Source: Pegea sp. RAD2-039
Taxonomy: Eukaryota; Chordata; Thaliacea; Salpida; Salpidae
Length of the DNA: 64,000 nucleotides
Direction of reading: 5' to 3'
Assembly: GCA_034620365.1 (NCBI GenBank)
Contig: JAQGEQ010000058.1
Location: 1-64,000 of the forward strand
Of this stretch, positions 11,866 through 24,195 are shown one piece after another. The notes under the pieces are model-generated. The model was not told the origin of the DNA, did not search any database, and saw nothing but the letters and a program-made list of their open reading frames with translations. Both the position numbers and the translations under genes were made by a program. Each line of letters starts with the position of its first letter. Position 1 is the stretch's first letter.

Positions 11866-12119
11866 TAAAAATATTCTGCTTTAACTTTGAACAAATAAAA
11901 ACTTTTAAATCTAAATTTTCAAGCTTAATATCTGAAACAAAACTGTATTTGATTATCAACTTTGATAAAAATAAATGTCGCTAAATGAATCCAAACTAAA
12001 ATTCTTTGATCAAACATATTTATATAAACATTTAAAAAAAAAATGAACATGCAAAGTTAAGTGTTTTATAAATGCTAAGCCGTCATGAGATGAAGTAGTT
12101 TGGAACTAAACTTCTCATA

Positions 12120-15100
12120 TAGGTCTTATTTAATTATTCCATCCACCTAAATTTTTACTTTTCTCGCGCAACCTTTTATAGTTTAAAAAGAAATACTTTT
12201 GTGGGAAAAAGTTGGTATCAAAATCTTTAGATACCAATTTGATGCCAGCATGTTTGATAAATGTTTATCTATATCTATCAAATTATGATCTAAATGATCT
12301 AAGAAAGATTGAAAATTCTCTTTGCGTTAATGTTTTCTTTCTTGCAAGATTAGATCTCATTTCGATATGTTCAGTTTTGTGGGAAAATTTTAAAGCATAT
12401 GTGTGGTCAATTTGCTAATACAAACAAAAAATTCACCAAGAATGTTGCAGATATAATTACAGCAATTTTGATTTATCTCAATCTTTCAACGCTTAGTGAT
12501 GGAACAACAAATCAAGAAAAGCCTTGAAAAATACTTCTTGTACTGCCTCTGTTATTAGTCTTACTTACAATTAACTTTCTTACAACTACTTTCAAAGATA
12601 ATGATGACAGCTTTTTTACATCAGTATATTTTTTGTAGTTACAAACTCATGAAGTAACCCTAACTAAAAAAATAATTTTTTAACAGCATTTTAGTTAAAA
12701 TGAACCATTCAATGTTCCTAGTTATAAGTAGGTTTCGTATTTACCAATTTAATCACTCTGTAGGATAATGTTCTTAGTGAAAATACACACAACATTTTTA
12801 TAGCTAAAAATCATAGATAACTTTGTGATACTTGTTTTAGGTTTTACACAATTTCATATAGGGCTTGTTGTGAACTGAGCTTGTAGTACAGCAACTCAAA
12901 TTAAAACGTAGAAGGAAGGTTGTTGAATGCTTTTCATATTTATTCACTACAATAAGTTAAATAACCTCTTTGTTGGTATCAACCTTGGTTGTAGATAAAA
13001 TGTCAGGATAGTTTATTGATATAAGAAATAGTTTGAAAGATAAAAACAACTTTTAAAAAAATATTGCACAAAATCTAGAAAGTTAGTTCAGTACATGATA
13101 AAATCATTTGATGTTGATGACACTTTGAAATGTTGGTGCCACAAAGTCTACAAATTTAACCAATGATAACATATAGATTGTGTTTAAGATAAATTTCTGC
13201 AACATTTTCTGCAGGTTTTCAACTTCATATTGGGCAAACCTTTTGTTTATTTATAGTACTGAAAAGTATTAATATATTCTGTAGTAGATTTTAACTTCTT
13301 TTATAATTCCACCTCCAAAATGATTTTAAAAATTTTAGAAAATTCTTCTAGTGAAACCAGTCACTCTGTTTATGATATTTGTTTACCTTAAAAGTTATAC
13401 CTAAAAATTATAAGAATTTATGCTTTACATATTTCTTCACTATAAGAAGTAAATGACCTCTTTGTTGGTATCAATCTTTGTTGTAAATAAAATGTCAGTA
13501 TAGGTTTTATAAGAAATAGTTTGAAAGATAAAACAACTTTTAAAAGATTATTGCAAAAAATATAGAAATTTAGTTCAGTACATGATAAAATCAGTTGATG
13601 TTGATAATAACTTTGAATGCTGGTGCCACAAAGTCTACAATTTAACCAATGATACCATATAGATTGTATTTAAGATAAATTTTCTGCAGGTTTTCTACTT
13701 CTTAGTGAACAGGCCTTTTATGTATTATAGTACTGAAAAGTAGTAATATATTCTGTCTTAGATTTTAACTTTTTTTATATATTCCACCTCCAAAATGATT
13801 TTAAAAGTTTTAGAAATGTCTTCTAGTTCAACCATTCACTCTGTTTATGATATTTATTTACCTTAAAAGGTATACTTAAACATTAAAACAATTTAGACTT
13901 TCAAGAAAAAATGAAAACATTTTTTTAATAGTTAATATAAATTACATTCAAATTAAAAACTCTTTGAATTAATATATTTTTTGTATTTCTAATAAATTAA
14001 CAACCTTTCTATGACTTTGCAAAACATAACGAATAAAATGTACAACAGGCAGCATGTTATTAAAACTTTGAAATCGATTTATGATATATATTATTATTAT
14101 TATTATAGAATATTTTTTGTAAATTTCAAAATATTTGTGGACTTTTAAGAAACCATCATCTTTTTCAAAGAATTCGTTCAACTTTCACAAAAAAGATGAT
14201 CGCAAATTATGAAATTCCCCGAAAAGCATTCTGTGATTTGCACTCAGAGTACTCTGTCCATTAAGAAGTGTTTCAGTGCAGTCATAATTAAAAAGCGCTA
14301 TAATTAATTTTCTAGAAATTTTTTCAATAGACGGTCTTCAAAGATTAGTTAAAGAAGATATGAAGTAGTGCATATATAACAAGCCTGTAATAATAAATTT
14401 TAATGAAGCTTATAAGGAAACTAGTTCCAAACCTTGTATAGTAGAATTTTTTCAAGCAAATATGATTGCATCTTAGCTGTCAAATGGTTTTTAGATGATT
14501 CTTTACCGGATATTGATGAGTTTGTCTATAATATGTCTATTAAAAGTTTGAATTGAACCTTAGAACTATGCACCGTATTTATTGGGCAACCATCTAAAAT
14601 ATTACGAGTGAAATGTTGTTATGTTCATTGTTAATGGACTAGCCTGGTCATAAGCTCAGCAACAAACTTTTTAAAAGCTCTTCAGTATTGTGACAGGTTT
14701 TGACTAACTCAAGCTAATATATTTTTTGTGAAAATAATTCTTGTGTGCTCGCCCATTAGCATAAGATCTTTCCAAGTAGAATATTTACAACCATAAAATG
14801 AGTTTTGATTAGAATTATTTACAGTTGTAAGATATTTAAAATATATCTGCAAAACAAAATTTGATTTTCTCAACTGATATACCTATAACAAATAATCAAA
14901 AGTTTCTATTTTTAAAAACCTATTTTTAGATATATACTTGTACGAGTTATCAATTTTTCAAAGTTTTATTTAAAAATGATTTTGTTTGATGGCGCCATAG
15001 AGAGTGTTTTCAAAATAGAATTAAATCGTTTGTACTTCACGAAACCAATTTATCAAAAGATGCTGTGTAATTTCCAATAAACATAATAATATGATAAAAG

Positions 15101-15538
15101 TTGATGGCATAGAGGTTGCAGATAAATTTTATAAATTTCTGCTCATTCAAAAACAAATACTTTTCGAAAATGTTTTATAGTATTTTCTTAAAATTCGATC
15201 TACTGAATTATAAACTTTTTGTAGCAACTTTTAAAAATTTTATAAGTTAGCATTGTTTGTATTTGTATAAAAGACTTATAAGCACAACTCTACATAGAGA
15301 AATATAGAATTAAAAAATTTACAACTTGAGCTATCTTTACAATGGATGTTGCAGTAATCTTTAATCATAAGAAAATGACAAATCGCTATTTGAAAGTTTA
15401 CAAATAAAAAATCTCATTAGTCCAACAAAGCGATATATACTTGTTAATTGTAAACTTTTAATAAGATGTTTTATGATGTAAAAATTTAGCCAAACTGATA
15501 AAAGAGGCTTAAGATTATATTTAAACATAAAATATTAA
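12120..15538 (+). pseudogene. Relic G, copy 2
   Basis: Second copy of the decayed region upstream of a (now missing) F gene; it matches roughly 1,320-4,265 of the first module. Parts that keep the frame include DLNDLRKIENSL and VLWENFKAYVWSIC (12,290-12,415), a segment near 14,160-14,270, and from 14464 DCILAVKWFLDDSLPDIDEF followed by VYNMSIKSLN, then TGA. A frameshift separates this from an upstream segment with SSKPCIVEFFQANM (about 14,420). The segment CSPISIRSFQVEYLQP follows at about 14,750. Similarity to the module stops at about 15,538, before the position where F would begin. Confidence 0.4.
12935..13910 (+). repeat. Tandem duplication of about 487 bp (two copies)
   Basis: Two adjacent copies, about 12935-13425 and 13426-13910, each contain the conserved 96-nt block (13080-13176 with one extra base; 13567-13662) and end in the same TTTACCTTAAAAG motif. 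The partner arm of the inverted repeat has only one copy (about 42,060-42,550), which explains the coordinate shift of about 496 between the arms. The copies have diverged from each other in many bases, so the duplication is not very recent, or the right arm lost one copy. Confidence 0.8.
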
Positions 15539-18329
15539 ATATCTTAGATAGTCTGAAGTCTTGCTTCTCGTTTATTTTCATTTCTTTATTAATACATAAC
15601 TTCTGGTTGATGTCAAAAAAGAAATTAAATCTTGATATCATTGGATAGTTTGATTTCTGCATGGTCATAAGAACTTAGATGAAAAGGAACTTGTGGAAAT
15701 CAATTATTTCTTTTTAAATTAGATTCTTTTAAATTAAAAATAAGAACAATTAATGTTTAATTTCCAATTGGTGTAACACAAAAGATTGTTTTGATAAACA
15801 TAAGGAACCATTTTTGATCTCTTAATTAATCTTTTATAAGTTTGATTACCTATTTCCCCGAAATTATCCTATTGGCCCGAAATTATTGTTGCAGTTTTAA
15901 AACAAAAGTTCTTTCCTATTTGTAGATACTTCGAATTTTTCCCCAAATTGTAAGTTACTTTAACCAACCTTAATCAAATGCAAAGCTACATTAAAAAACT
16001 TATTCAAACTTATACAAAAATAAACAAAATTATTAATACATTAGTCTAAAAATAGGTAGTTTTTCGGTTTATTTATTTGTTTTTTATTTCTAGCAATTTA
16101 CAAACAATAATGATTTGTTTTAAAGGTTTCACCTAAATGTTAAATGGGGTTGATAAAGCTAAACATTAACTTTTTGCAGTAATTACAAATAGAACAAAGA
16201 CAAAAAAATAACTTTGGTAGAAATTTGAAATGAATTTTGAGCTTTAGTTTTTATAACTTTTTTTAATTCAACCAACTGGTATCCATCTTTAGTTCTGCTA
16301 GCAGTAGTTTGATTTTATGTTTTGTCAAATTTCTGAATCTCAAACTAAACAGTTAGAAAATCTCTACAAATAAATTCAGATTTTCAACAAAAGTTTTAGA
16401 AAGGTTATTATAACAATAATTCATTTTTGCCCAAAAATTTAATTTATTTCAGAACATTTAAGTTAAAATCATTTGGTTAGACTATGTAGTTTGCAGTTGA
16501 AGAGTTTTAGAAAACTTTAAGATGGAAGTGTTTCTCTGCTGAAAGATTAAATAATAATTTAGATTTAAGTTCTACTAGATTTTGATCTTACATAAGGTTT
16601 GGTTTCTTATTACAGTGAGATTAATTTTAAATAACCACATTTTTATTTATTTTTGTTAATATCATTAGTTCTATAAAGCTTTTTGAGAAAAGAAACTTTC
16701 AGATGTTTACAAAAATGATTTTGACAGTAGAGCTAAAAGTACTCATTGAAAAACACATTATTTATAGCTGTAGAAAAGGATATGAAAATTATATATTTCG
16801 ATGATTAAAAACTATGAAAAAAAGCTTTATAAGTTGATACATAAATAAATAGAATACTTATAAGTTCTACTAAATTAAAACCAAAGTCTTTGCTGTACTT
16901 TTGCTATTTGCATTTTAACTATATTATAAATGTATTAACCAATTTCAAAACTTCTTAAATTTTTGCAGTTTGATAATTTCATCTCTAACTAGAGTGAGAA
17001 CAAACTATAAGCAATTTATAGCTAAAATTACTCGAAGCTAAAAATTTTCAATTTTATGTTAAAGTTAATCAATTGCTAACTTGCCGTTGGAAGTATTGGA
17101 ATAACATTAAAAAAACAACTCATAGTTTATTTTCGAACATATTTTCATCAATTCACTAATTTGTTAATTACAACTTAAAAAATAGATCACCGACAATTTG
17201 TCAGTTTCATATTTTGGACTGTTTTGGGAAACCGATGAAAAGCTATCTTGCAATGAAACATCTTTTATTTGAAAATGTGTTTTGATCTAAAGTTCGTCCG
17301 GACAAAGTTTTAATTTGAATAATTAATTCTCCCCTATAAGTATAATTTATTTAACTCTTTAAGAAAATGGTTTTCTTGGACAACATTTCTAAATTGTTTT
17401 TGTTTTACTTTTTATGCTTATTACTTTTTAAATAATAAAAATCAAAAAATTTCTTGTGAATAATACTAATAAAAATACTTCTAATGTAAAACTATTAAAA
17501 TCATTTTCAATGAAACTGTTTCTAACTATTTATAAAAAAAGGTTTTCTAAGTTCACAGTCAGAAAGAAAAACTAATTGTCTAATAGATCTTTCACAGAAC
17601 ATAATTTTAAAAATAATAAAACTTATATAAAGAAATCTTGTACCTAACAAATAAATAGAACAGGCATCAGATTTTCAGAAAATAATTTTGCAAATAAGTT
17701 CTCAAAAAAGAATTATAAAAAATAAGATTAAACTAAAAAATTTTTTATTTTAGTAATTTGAATATGCAGTTTAAGTTTAAAATAGTTGGTATAAATTTAG
17801 TTAATAAGTTCCAAGTATTTTGGATTAAAGTTCTCAGATTTCAGTATTTTCTACTCTTTTTTATATAAAATGAGTTTTACTCTGATTGCCGTTTAAATGG
17901 CCTAGAAGATCTAAGAAAGCTGTTTATTTTAGTTACTTATATAAAAATTACTTAGAGAAGATTAGTGAGAACAGTTTTACTTAGAACAGATTTTTAATTA
18001 TTAGAAATAAAAGATCAAACGTGCTATCTTACAAGGGATTTGTTTTTTGTATACTAAAGTTAGAACTAACAAGACAGGAAGTAATACTTTTTGCAAACAA
18101 TAACAGGATAAAGAAACTATTAGATCATTTTCACACATGATCATAAAATATAAATTTAGGTTCTCTAATATCTATTCTATCTGAATAAGTTCCAGATTAT
18201 AGGTTAGATTCTATTTGAATAAGTGCTTATTAGTTGTGATAGAGCTATTTCTAAGAAGTGATTTGTATACAATATATATATTGCGGTTGGTGACACTAAA
18301 AATCTTTCTTGAAAACTATGGTAGATCCA
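15539..18329. other. Unassigned AT-rich sequence
   Basis: About 2.8 kb with no gene and no clear match to the module or to the LINE pieces elsewhere in the window. It replaces, together with LINE1, the interval where relic G's 3' end and an F gene are expected. It could be 5' sequence of the LINE or an unrelated insertion. I see no convincing ORF, RNA gene or repeat array in it. Confidence 0.4.
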
Positions 18330-18414
18330 AATAATGCTTGAAACACTTTACGTTCAAATGTAAAGAAAAATCCTGACAAATCGATTTCATCAAAAAAAAG
18401 CTTGCAATAGCAAT

Positions 18415-19345
18415 TGCCAATCCTGCAATCAAATTTGCTTTGGTGAAGATCCGGCAATAGAATGCTTTAAATAGCTCTCCTGGTTTCATCTCACCTGTAG
18501 TGATGTGAGCAGTAAAATAAACGATATATTTGATAACAACCAGATGAAGCAAATTGGATTTAAATGGTTCAGCATTAAATGTACAACCATGGACAAAACA
18601 GCTCCCTAATTTAATTCTAATCAAAACCTATATCCGACATCAGCAAATATATATCCGCTGAATTAGCCAAATTTCAATCGGAAATTGGCAAAGATGTTGC
18701 CAAAATGAATGAGAAAATTTCTAGTTTGTCTAAATCAGTGGATCAGTATCTACAAAGAAACAAGTCTCATGGGCATCGGTGGTCGGTGATCCCGGTTCTG
18801 ACAAAAATGCTAGCATGGTGCAGCTTCTTGCCAAGAAGGTCACCGACACGCACAAAATACTCACTTTAGACCGTGAGGACAGAGAAAATAATGTCATCAT
18901 CTTTAATGTCTCTGAGACTGATACAGATGATGACAGTAAGTATTTTAATCAAATGTGCTCTCAAAGTCTTGATTTTGTGGACGTTCTAAAGGTATAAATG
19001 ACTTGACTTGGAGCAAAAAGCTCAGATCATCAGAGACCGTTGAAAGTGTCCTTTCAGGAAAGTTAGAACAAACGTAAATTTCTTTCCAAGCTGTATAAGC
19101 TAAGAGTTGACAAAAAATCCCAACGCCTTAGAGAAGCACATGATATGTGTGAAGATGATCGCTTAGAAAATAAGCGTCTTCTAAAAAAGGCGTATAACCG
19201 AAATCAGAAGGAACAACCAACTGATTTCAAATACAAAGTTCGAGGTCCACCATGGGCCTTGAGAATTGACAAGGTTTTAGAGAAAACGGAAGTGGAAAAT
19301 AACGACAGGAGCCACATCTTTTTTTTTTCAAACTCTTCCGCATAA
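18415..19345 (+). pseudogene. LINE1 ORF1 protein remnant with PHD-like finger
   Basis: Bases 18415-18582 read CQSCNQICFGEDPAIECFK, a stop, then LSWFHLTCSDVSSK and later WFSIKC. The spacing of Cys and His, the W-F-H-x2-C core and the late W fit the PHD finger found at the N terminus of ORF1 proteins of CR1/L2-type LINEs, with one expected Cys changed to Ser. Next comes a helical, coiled-coil-like segment (AELAKFQSEIGKDVAKMNEK, about 18,660-18,720), then in another frame DREDRENNVIIFNVSETD (18,870-18,925), and finally TDFKYKVRGPPWALRI (about 19,220-19,265), a conserved ORF1 end. ORF1 proteins bind LINE RNA. Stops and at least two frameshifts show it is dead. Confidence 0.8.
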
Positions 19346-19427
19346 GATTGTGAATACACAAGATATCAATTTACAGAAGCCCATCATCAAATCTCATAAA
19401 CGTCAAAAAGACAATTCTTCTATCACA

Positions 19428-20899
19428 TTAGGTATGTTCTTCAACGCACGGTCGATTATTAACAAAAATTGTTCAATTAAAAGCTCTTTTGCATTCCCAA
19501 GATTTCACATTTGTTTTTATTACTGAAACTTGGTTGAAACCGTTTAAACCTGATTCTTTTCTGGTTGACGGTAATCTTTTTTGTGTTTCGTGTTGTGATA
19601 GACTGTATGAGGGAGGCGGCGGTGTTTGCATAATTTACAAAACATCGGTTGCACCCATGATCTCTAAAATTCCGATCGATCCAATTAATTGTCCAGGGTT
19701 TGAGATTATCGCTTTTGATTTTCATTACTGAAAGTCCAAATTTTTTCGTTTTATATGTACTTATCTACCACCCTTTTAAACTAATGATGAGGTTAATGTT
19801 ACGGCCTTATAGAAGGTTCTGAAGAGTGTTGTGTGTCCTGAGTTATATATTTTGGGGGATTTCAATTTTAGTAAAATTTATTGAAAAAACCCGAATTTAG
19901 TATTTATTAGAAAATCGTTGAACTTGGAACGCGATAATACTTATTCAGTCTTTAAGGATTTGAAAACATTTAAAAAACCTCCTATAAAAACAAACTAAAT
20001 CAGACCCTTCCATGAAATCTCTGTACAAAGATCTTTGTATAGTTTGAAAGAAATCTATTTTTAATTTCTATTTAGGAAGAGAAAGTGCCGTTTTATCTTC
20101 ACCTAGCAAAAACACGTTTTTTGGTTTCATAAATCGCAAGCTTAAGGCGGGATCTCAAATACCTCCGTTACTTTATAACAGTGATTAGCTTGTAAAAGAA
20201 CCAGAAAATAAAGCTGAGTTTCTAAACTATCAATTTAATAGCGTTTTTATTACCAATGATGGCAATACTCCTTCTCTCTCGTACTCCAACATTCTTACAA
20301 ATGTCTCTGAGATGGTAGATCTTGACATAACGGTCGACATGGTATCCAAGGTTTTTTTTTTAAATCATCAGTTTGTAACACCCCAGATCAGATCTCAGCT
20401 TTGTTTTTAAGAAAAAGCTACTTCCTCTTTATCACTACCTTTATCGCCTTTCCTTAACATGACCCTGAGGCGAGGAATAGTTCCACAAATTTATAAGAAA
20501 GCTATTATTACTCCAATTCATAAAAAGGGTCCAAGAAACATTGCACTTAACTACAGACCAGTTTTACTGACTTCCGTTATCTGCAGAACTCGACAGCATA
20601 TCATTCACAATCAAATGACCAATCATTTGATGGAGCAGCATCTAATATCTGATGTCCAGCATGGCTCTGTGAAACGGAAATCTTCCCTGTTTCAACATCT
20701 AACTATTTTTAATGAGCTTACCGCCCATTATGAAAATAATACTACCTCTTACACATTATAGTTCAATTTTGCCAAAGCGTTTGATTCTGTCCCACATACT
20801 AAGCTCGTTACTGTATAGAAAAACTCAAAAATCAACAGCTTTATTTTACAGTGGATTGAAGATTACTTATCAAGTAGAACCCTACACTCGTGTAGAAAT
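19428..20899 (+). pseudogene. LINE1 ORF2 remnant: endonuclease and start of reverse transcriptase
   Basis: The endonuclease start LGMFFNARSIINK is readable at about 19,431. It is followed after a frameshift by FTFVFITETWLKP (catalytic Glu region, about 19,505) and GDFNFSKIYW (catalytic Asp/Asn, about 19,855-19,885), as in apurinic endonucleases of LINEs. Reverse transcriptase begins near 20,459 with RRGIVPQIYKKAIITPIHKK and NYRPVLLTSVICRT, then FNFAKAFDSVPHTKLV (first catalytic Asp region, about 20,761). Several stops and frameshifts are present. The protein ends at the junction with module DNA at about 20,899, so the FADD catalytic block, thumb and C terminus are absent. Confidence 0.85.
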
Positions 20900-22804
20900 G
20901 TTGTAAATTGAACCAAAATATTTTGTAACGTTTGTCCTGGTTGATAGCGATAATCAATTACAAATTTTTTAAAGTTGGAAAACAGGCCCAAGTCCTTTTA
21001 GTATGATCTCTACTTGAGTCTGTTAAGATAAAACTTCGAAGCATAGAATTTCACAACAACGCTTCACAACAATAAGGATTTTTTTTAACCAGATCTTTCA
21101 ATCAATGACTTTTTACCTGGTTATTTACACGTTTGATGATCTTTGAAACACTTGGATCTTTCGATTAAGTTTACAAAGTATAAAATAGATTTATTTTCAA
21201 ACCTTTACTTCCTATTTGTTTTAGATGTTCAAAAGTCTGTTTCTCTTGGTTGGTAAATCAAACTTTGTGATGTAACGGTAATTTTACCTGAATAATTGGT
21301 AAAAATTTAATCTATGATAAAAAGAATATCCGCTTTAAATTTCATGTGAACAAAATTGAACTGATAATTTTTCCGGTGTCAATTAAATAGTAAAAAAAGT
21401 TTTCAAAAACTAGCTGAAACAATATAAGCAATTATACTTATAGGTCGGAACTGCTGTAGAGAACTATGCAGTTTATTTATTGAATGACCAGCCAAAACGT
21501 CTATATTGTATTCAGGTGCTTGCTGACCTGGTCTAAAATATTTAAATAGAACATTTATAAAGTAAATTAGTATAATGACAGCAACCTTAATAGATATTGT
21601 ATCACAACGAAGTTACTTTAATAAGTTGTGTTCGTTAGCTGTAGTCATAAAATTTAAAATATCTGAATTTATTCATTTTATGTAAAAGTGACTCTAAGTC
21701 TGTGAAGGTTTTGAAGTTTTCATTTTAAACATAGTTATTTGCCGAATGCTTAATCATATAATATGATACCGGTAGCCAAATTTTACATTCTTCAGTTTTG
21801 CTCAATGATTTCAACTCTACGCACATTTTCAAACTTTAATGAAAGCTTTACTTTGGAATTAAGTTTTGTTGTTTAACTATTTATCATACTTAATATCAGT
21901 ATATATTTACTGCCTTTATACATACGTGAATACAAAGACTTAATCAAAAGCTAGTTCTTCTAAATATTAATCTTACTATACAGCTATAAAAAGGTTTCTC
22001 TGATTAAACTTATTTACAACTTACAGCAACTCAAATGTTATTAATCTAGTATATAAGTTTTGCTTTACTATATTTTCCAAAAAAACTATTCAACAAGTTC
22101 AAATTAATTTTATTTTGCTTTTTATTACAGCTATTGTACGACATGAATTTATTCATTTAAAAGTAAACACAGAGACTTCAAATACTAAATAACAATTATC
22201 AGCAAATATAACTGTAAACAGATAAAAGCTTTTCAAGCAGATAGTTATTTTGGGTATCAGATAATATTAGCAGATTTCTCACTAAAAAAAGTCAAAGTTA
22301 TTGGTGGACTGATATTGAGACATTTTAAACTTAAAGTTCCCAAATTAAGCAGAAGATCAGAGTTATATCTTTGCTTACAATTTGATTCAGAGCAAAACTA
22401 TTACAGAATATTTTGATCAAACTCATCACATAGCAGACACAAAACTTTTAGAATACAAGTTTGGCAACAAAACAAAATTTCTACCAATTTGTGACCAATG
22501 CATGGTGACAAAAGATAAAAAAACAGTTTAATTACTGTCGAGAGAAAATTCAAGTTTTTTACTTGAGTTAGTTGCCGTATATAAGTTTGAGAATTAAAAC
22601 TATTTAATCATTACAGTAGATGATAAACAAATCAGTTTTGTTTCGATATTCAAACGACTTAGAATACTAGAACCCCTTTGAACTTGGCCTGGAAGCACAT
22701 TCATCTGTGAAAAAATTTAAAGCTGCTTCTGCAAAAAAGAAAGTTAGCAACAGTGAAACATTTTACAAAATATTTCACCTCAAACTGTACAAACCTGGGT
22801 TCGC
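20900..22804. other. Module spacer copy, no intact gene
   Basis: Matches about 7,190-9,460 of the first module with numerous small indels. The decayed reading near 20,930 (remnant of the WLIAL segment) is barely recognisable. No gene is visible. Confidence 0.5.
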
Positions 22805-23532
22805 TTAATTTGTATGGGAGGCAGCCATGATTAATATTAAAGATGACTGGATCGTTCTTGGTTAGCAGCTGTTTTTGCTCTGTTTGATAACCACAGTTTA
22901 ATTCATTGTAATAAATTATTACCATATAATATTTGAGTTAAAATAAATGCAATTAAACAGTTTCAATAGTTCTCAATTATCTACACTCCAAAAATGATTT
23001 TGATATATTTAAAAGAGAGATCATGCAAACCTTTTCTGCATTCAAGAAAGTATAAATGATTTCAACTTCTTCAAAACCTCTATTTGCTTAGCTATCTCAT
23101 TCATTTTTTCAATAAAGTTATTCCTTCAATCAAAAGTAAGCCAAAATATTAATTAAATTAAGATAAAACACAGAAAGTAAATGTACAATGTTAAGAAAAG
23201 ATCAACCCTTATAAAACATTCATTCAAATTTTATCTGTTTAATTAGTCTTCAAGTAAATTATAATATATTTAATGTTTACTTTTTTGATGAATAAAAATA
23301 TTTTATAATATTTTGTGTAAAAAAATGGAGAATTTAAAATCAACAAATTTTGATCTTTCATTTTAGTCCTCATATAAATTACTTAGAAAGATAAATCATA
23401 ATCAAATAAGTCTTTAAATGCTAATCAACAACGTTAAAACAAATGTGAATCATTGCTTAAAATTATATAATAACTATAGGAAGTTTAAGTAATTTCACAA
23501 ATCTTTGGTTTTGAAAATAGTTTTCTTCTTTG
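22805..23532 (-). pseudogene. Q3: truncated family Q pseudogene
   Basis: Only the 3' part of a family Q gene remains on the minus strand: about 35 bp of the large-exon end (about 23,532-23,498), exon 4 at 23123-23031 (93 nt) and exon 5 at 22879-22805. Exon 4 reads NNFIEKMNEIAKQIEVLKKL and then has an in-frame TGA. Exon 5 has lost one base relative to the other copies, shifting the frame, although the TAA equivalent is still visible. The large-exon donor GTATGT has become GATTTGT. Upstream of 23,532 the sequence switches abruptly to an unrelated gene fragment, so most of the large exon and the first two exons are missing. Confidence 0.75.
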
Positions 23533-23544
23533 CTCATTGAAATT

Positions 23545-24195
23545 AAATGACTCGTCATCCAATTTCATAATCCGGTTAAACGAAACAGATGGAGCGTAAA
23601 GAGTTTGGAGAAAGCGGATTTCTTTGAGAATTCAAGACCTACCGTTACCACATAAAATCAAGCATGTTATTACAACACAACTGACTTTATCAATCAAAAC
23701 AACATTTATTCTAGCGCTGAAGCATACCAAGCAGAATTTGTTAATATTCAAGTTTGGTTACAAACAATTCAGATTAGACAAATCAATTCTATTAGTTGGC
23801 GTGAAAATACACGAATCTGCTTCAATTATTTCGTCACTTGAATCAATTATTTTATAAAATCCTGGTTTATGCCTTCCAGAATCTTTGAAAAATCGAATGC
23901 TTCCATCTGCATCAAGAGCTAACAAAGACTTTGGTTGTTCCAACCTTTTTCATTTACGTAAATTATACTTATGATCAATTATAGAAATGTTACCTCCAAC
24001 AACTTTAAGAATAGAAATCTCTGGAAGCATTCGCAGGGTAATCTTATGCGTAATCAAAAAGCCATTTTTATTATTGGTTGTCATCATTACAACGCTATCG
24101 TCGAAATCTTTATCAATTTTTAATTTTAACTTGCATTCAAGATAGATGTTTTTCCTTTAATCTTGTACCAACATAAACCAATTCCCATAAAATTG
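23545..24195 (-). pseudogene. Captured fragment of an unrecognised host gene
   Basis: Unlike the module around it, this stretch is clearly protein-like on the minus strand. From about 24,150 down to 23,758 one frame reads ECKLKLKIDKDFDDSVVMM, continues to TLRMLPEISILKVVGGNISI, meets one TGA, then SLLALDADGSIRFFKDSGRH and KPGFYKIIDSSDEI before TAA. A probable further exon (about 23,630-23,550, after an AG) reads RFLQTLYAPSVSFNRIMKL. The short repeated pattern of beta-strand-like segments with a D-x-G-x-I-R-F turn suggests a beta-rich domain, possibly beta-trefoil-like, but I cannot name it. One nonsense codon and a frameshift near its 5' end show it is not functional. It lies exactly at the break point of Q3. 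Confidence 0.55.

Larger units (their letters stand above)
1..14019 (+). repeat. Left arm of large inverted repeat 1
   Basis: This arm is repeated in reverse complement at about 41898-55430. Corresponding landmarks add up to a constant: F1 start 5129 with F4 start 50290 (55419), Q2 large-exon start 10972 with Q5 44451 (55423), Q1 large-exon start 397 with Q6 55034 (55431). The sum rises by about 496 beyond position 13,430 because this arm carries an extra tandem copy of about 487 bp. Similarity is very high over most of the length but patchy, for example around 12,400-12,600 and in the 3' part of the Q2 large exon. The arm may continue to the left of the window. Its inner end at about 14,019 meets the LINE3 tail junction in the other arm. 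Confidence 0.9.
18330..20899 (+). mobile_element. LINE1: CR1/L2-like non-LTR retrotransposon, 3'-truncated and decayed
   Basis: Holds a broken ORF1 (PHD-like finger, coiled coil, KVRGPPWALRI end) followed by a broken ORF2 (endonuclease and the first part of reverse transcriptase). The sequence returns to module DNA at about 20,899, before the catalytic FADD motif, so the element cannot move. The 5' end is not sharp; about 18,330 is where coding similarity starts to be readable. Bases 20,291-20,899 overlap in content with LINE2 58,335-58,949. Confidence 0.85.

Noticed and set aside
14084-14110. ATT/ATA microsatellite
   Set aside because: Only about seven imperfect units. Ordinary simple sequence in AT-rich DNA.
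18316-18624. 102-codon minus-strand ORF
   Set aside because: The plus strand there encodes the LINE ORF1 PHD-like finger, so the minus-strand frame is its shadow.
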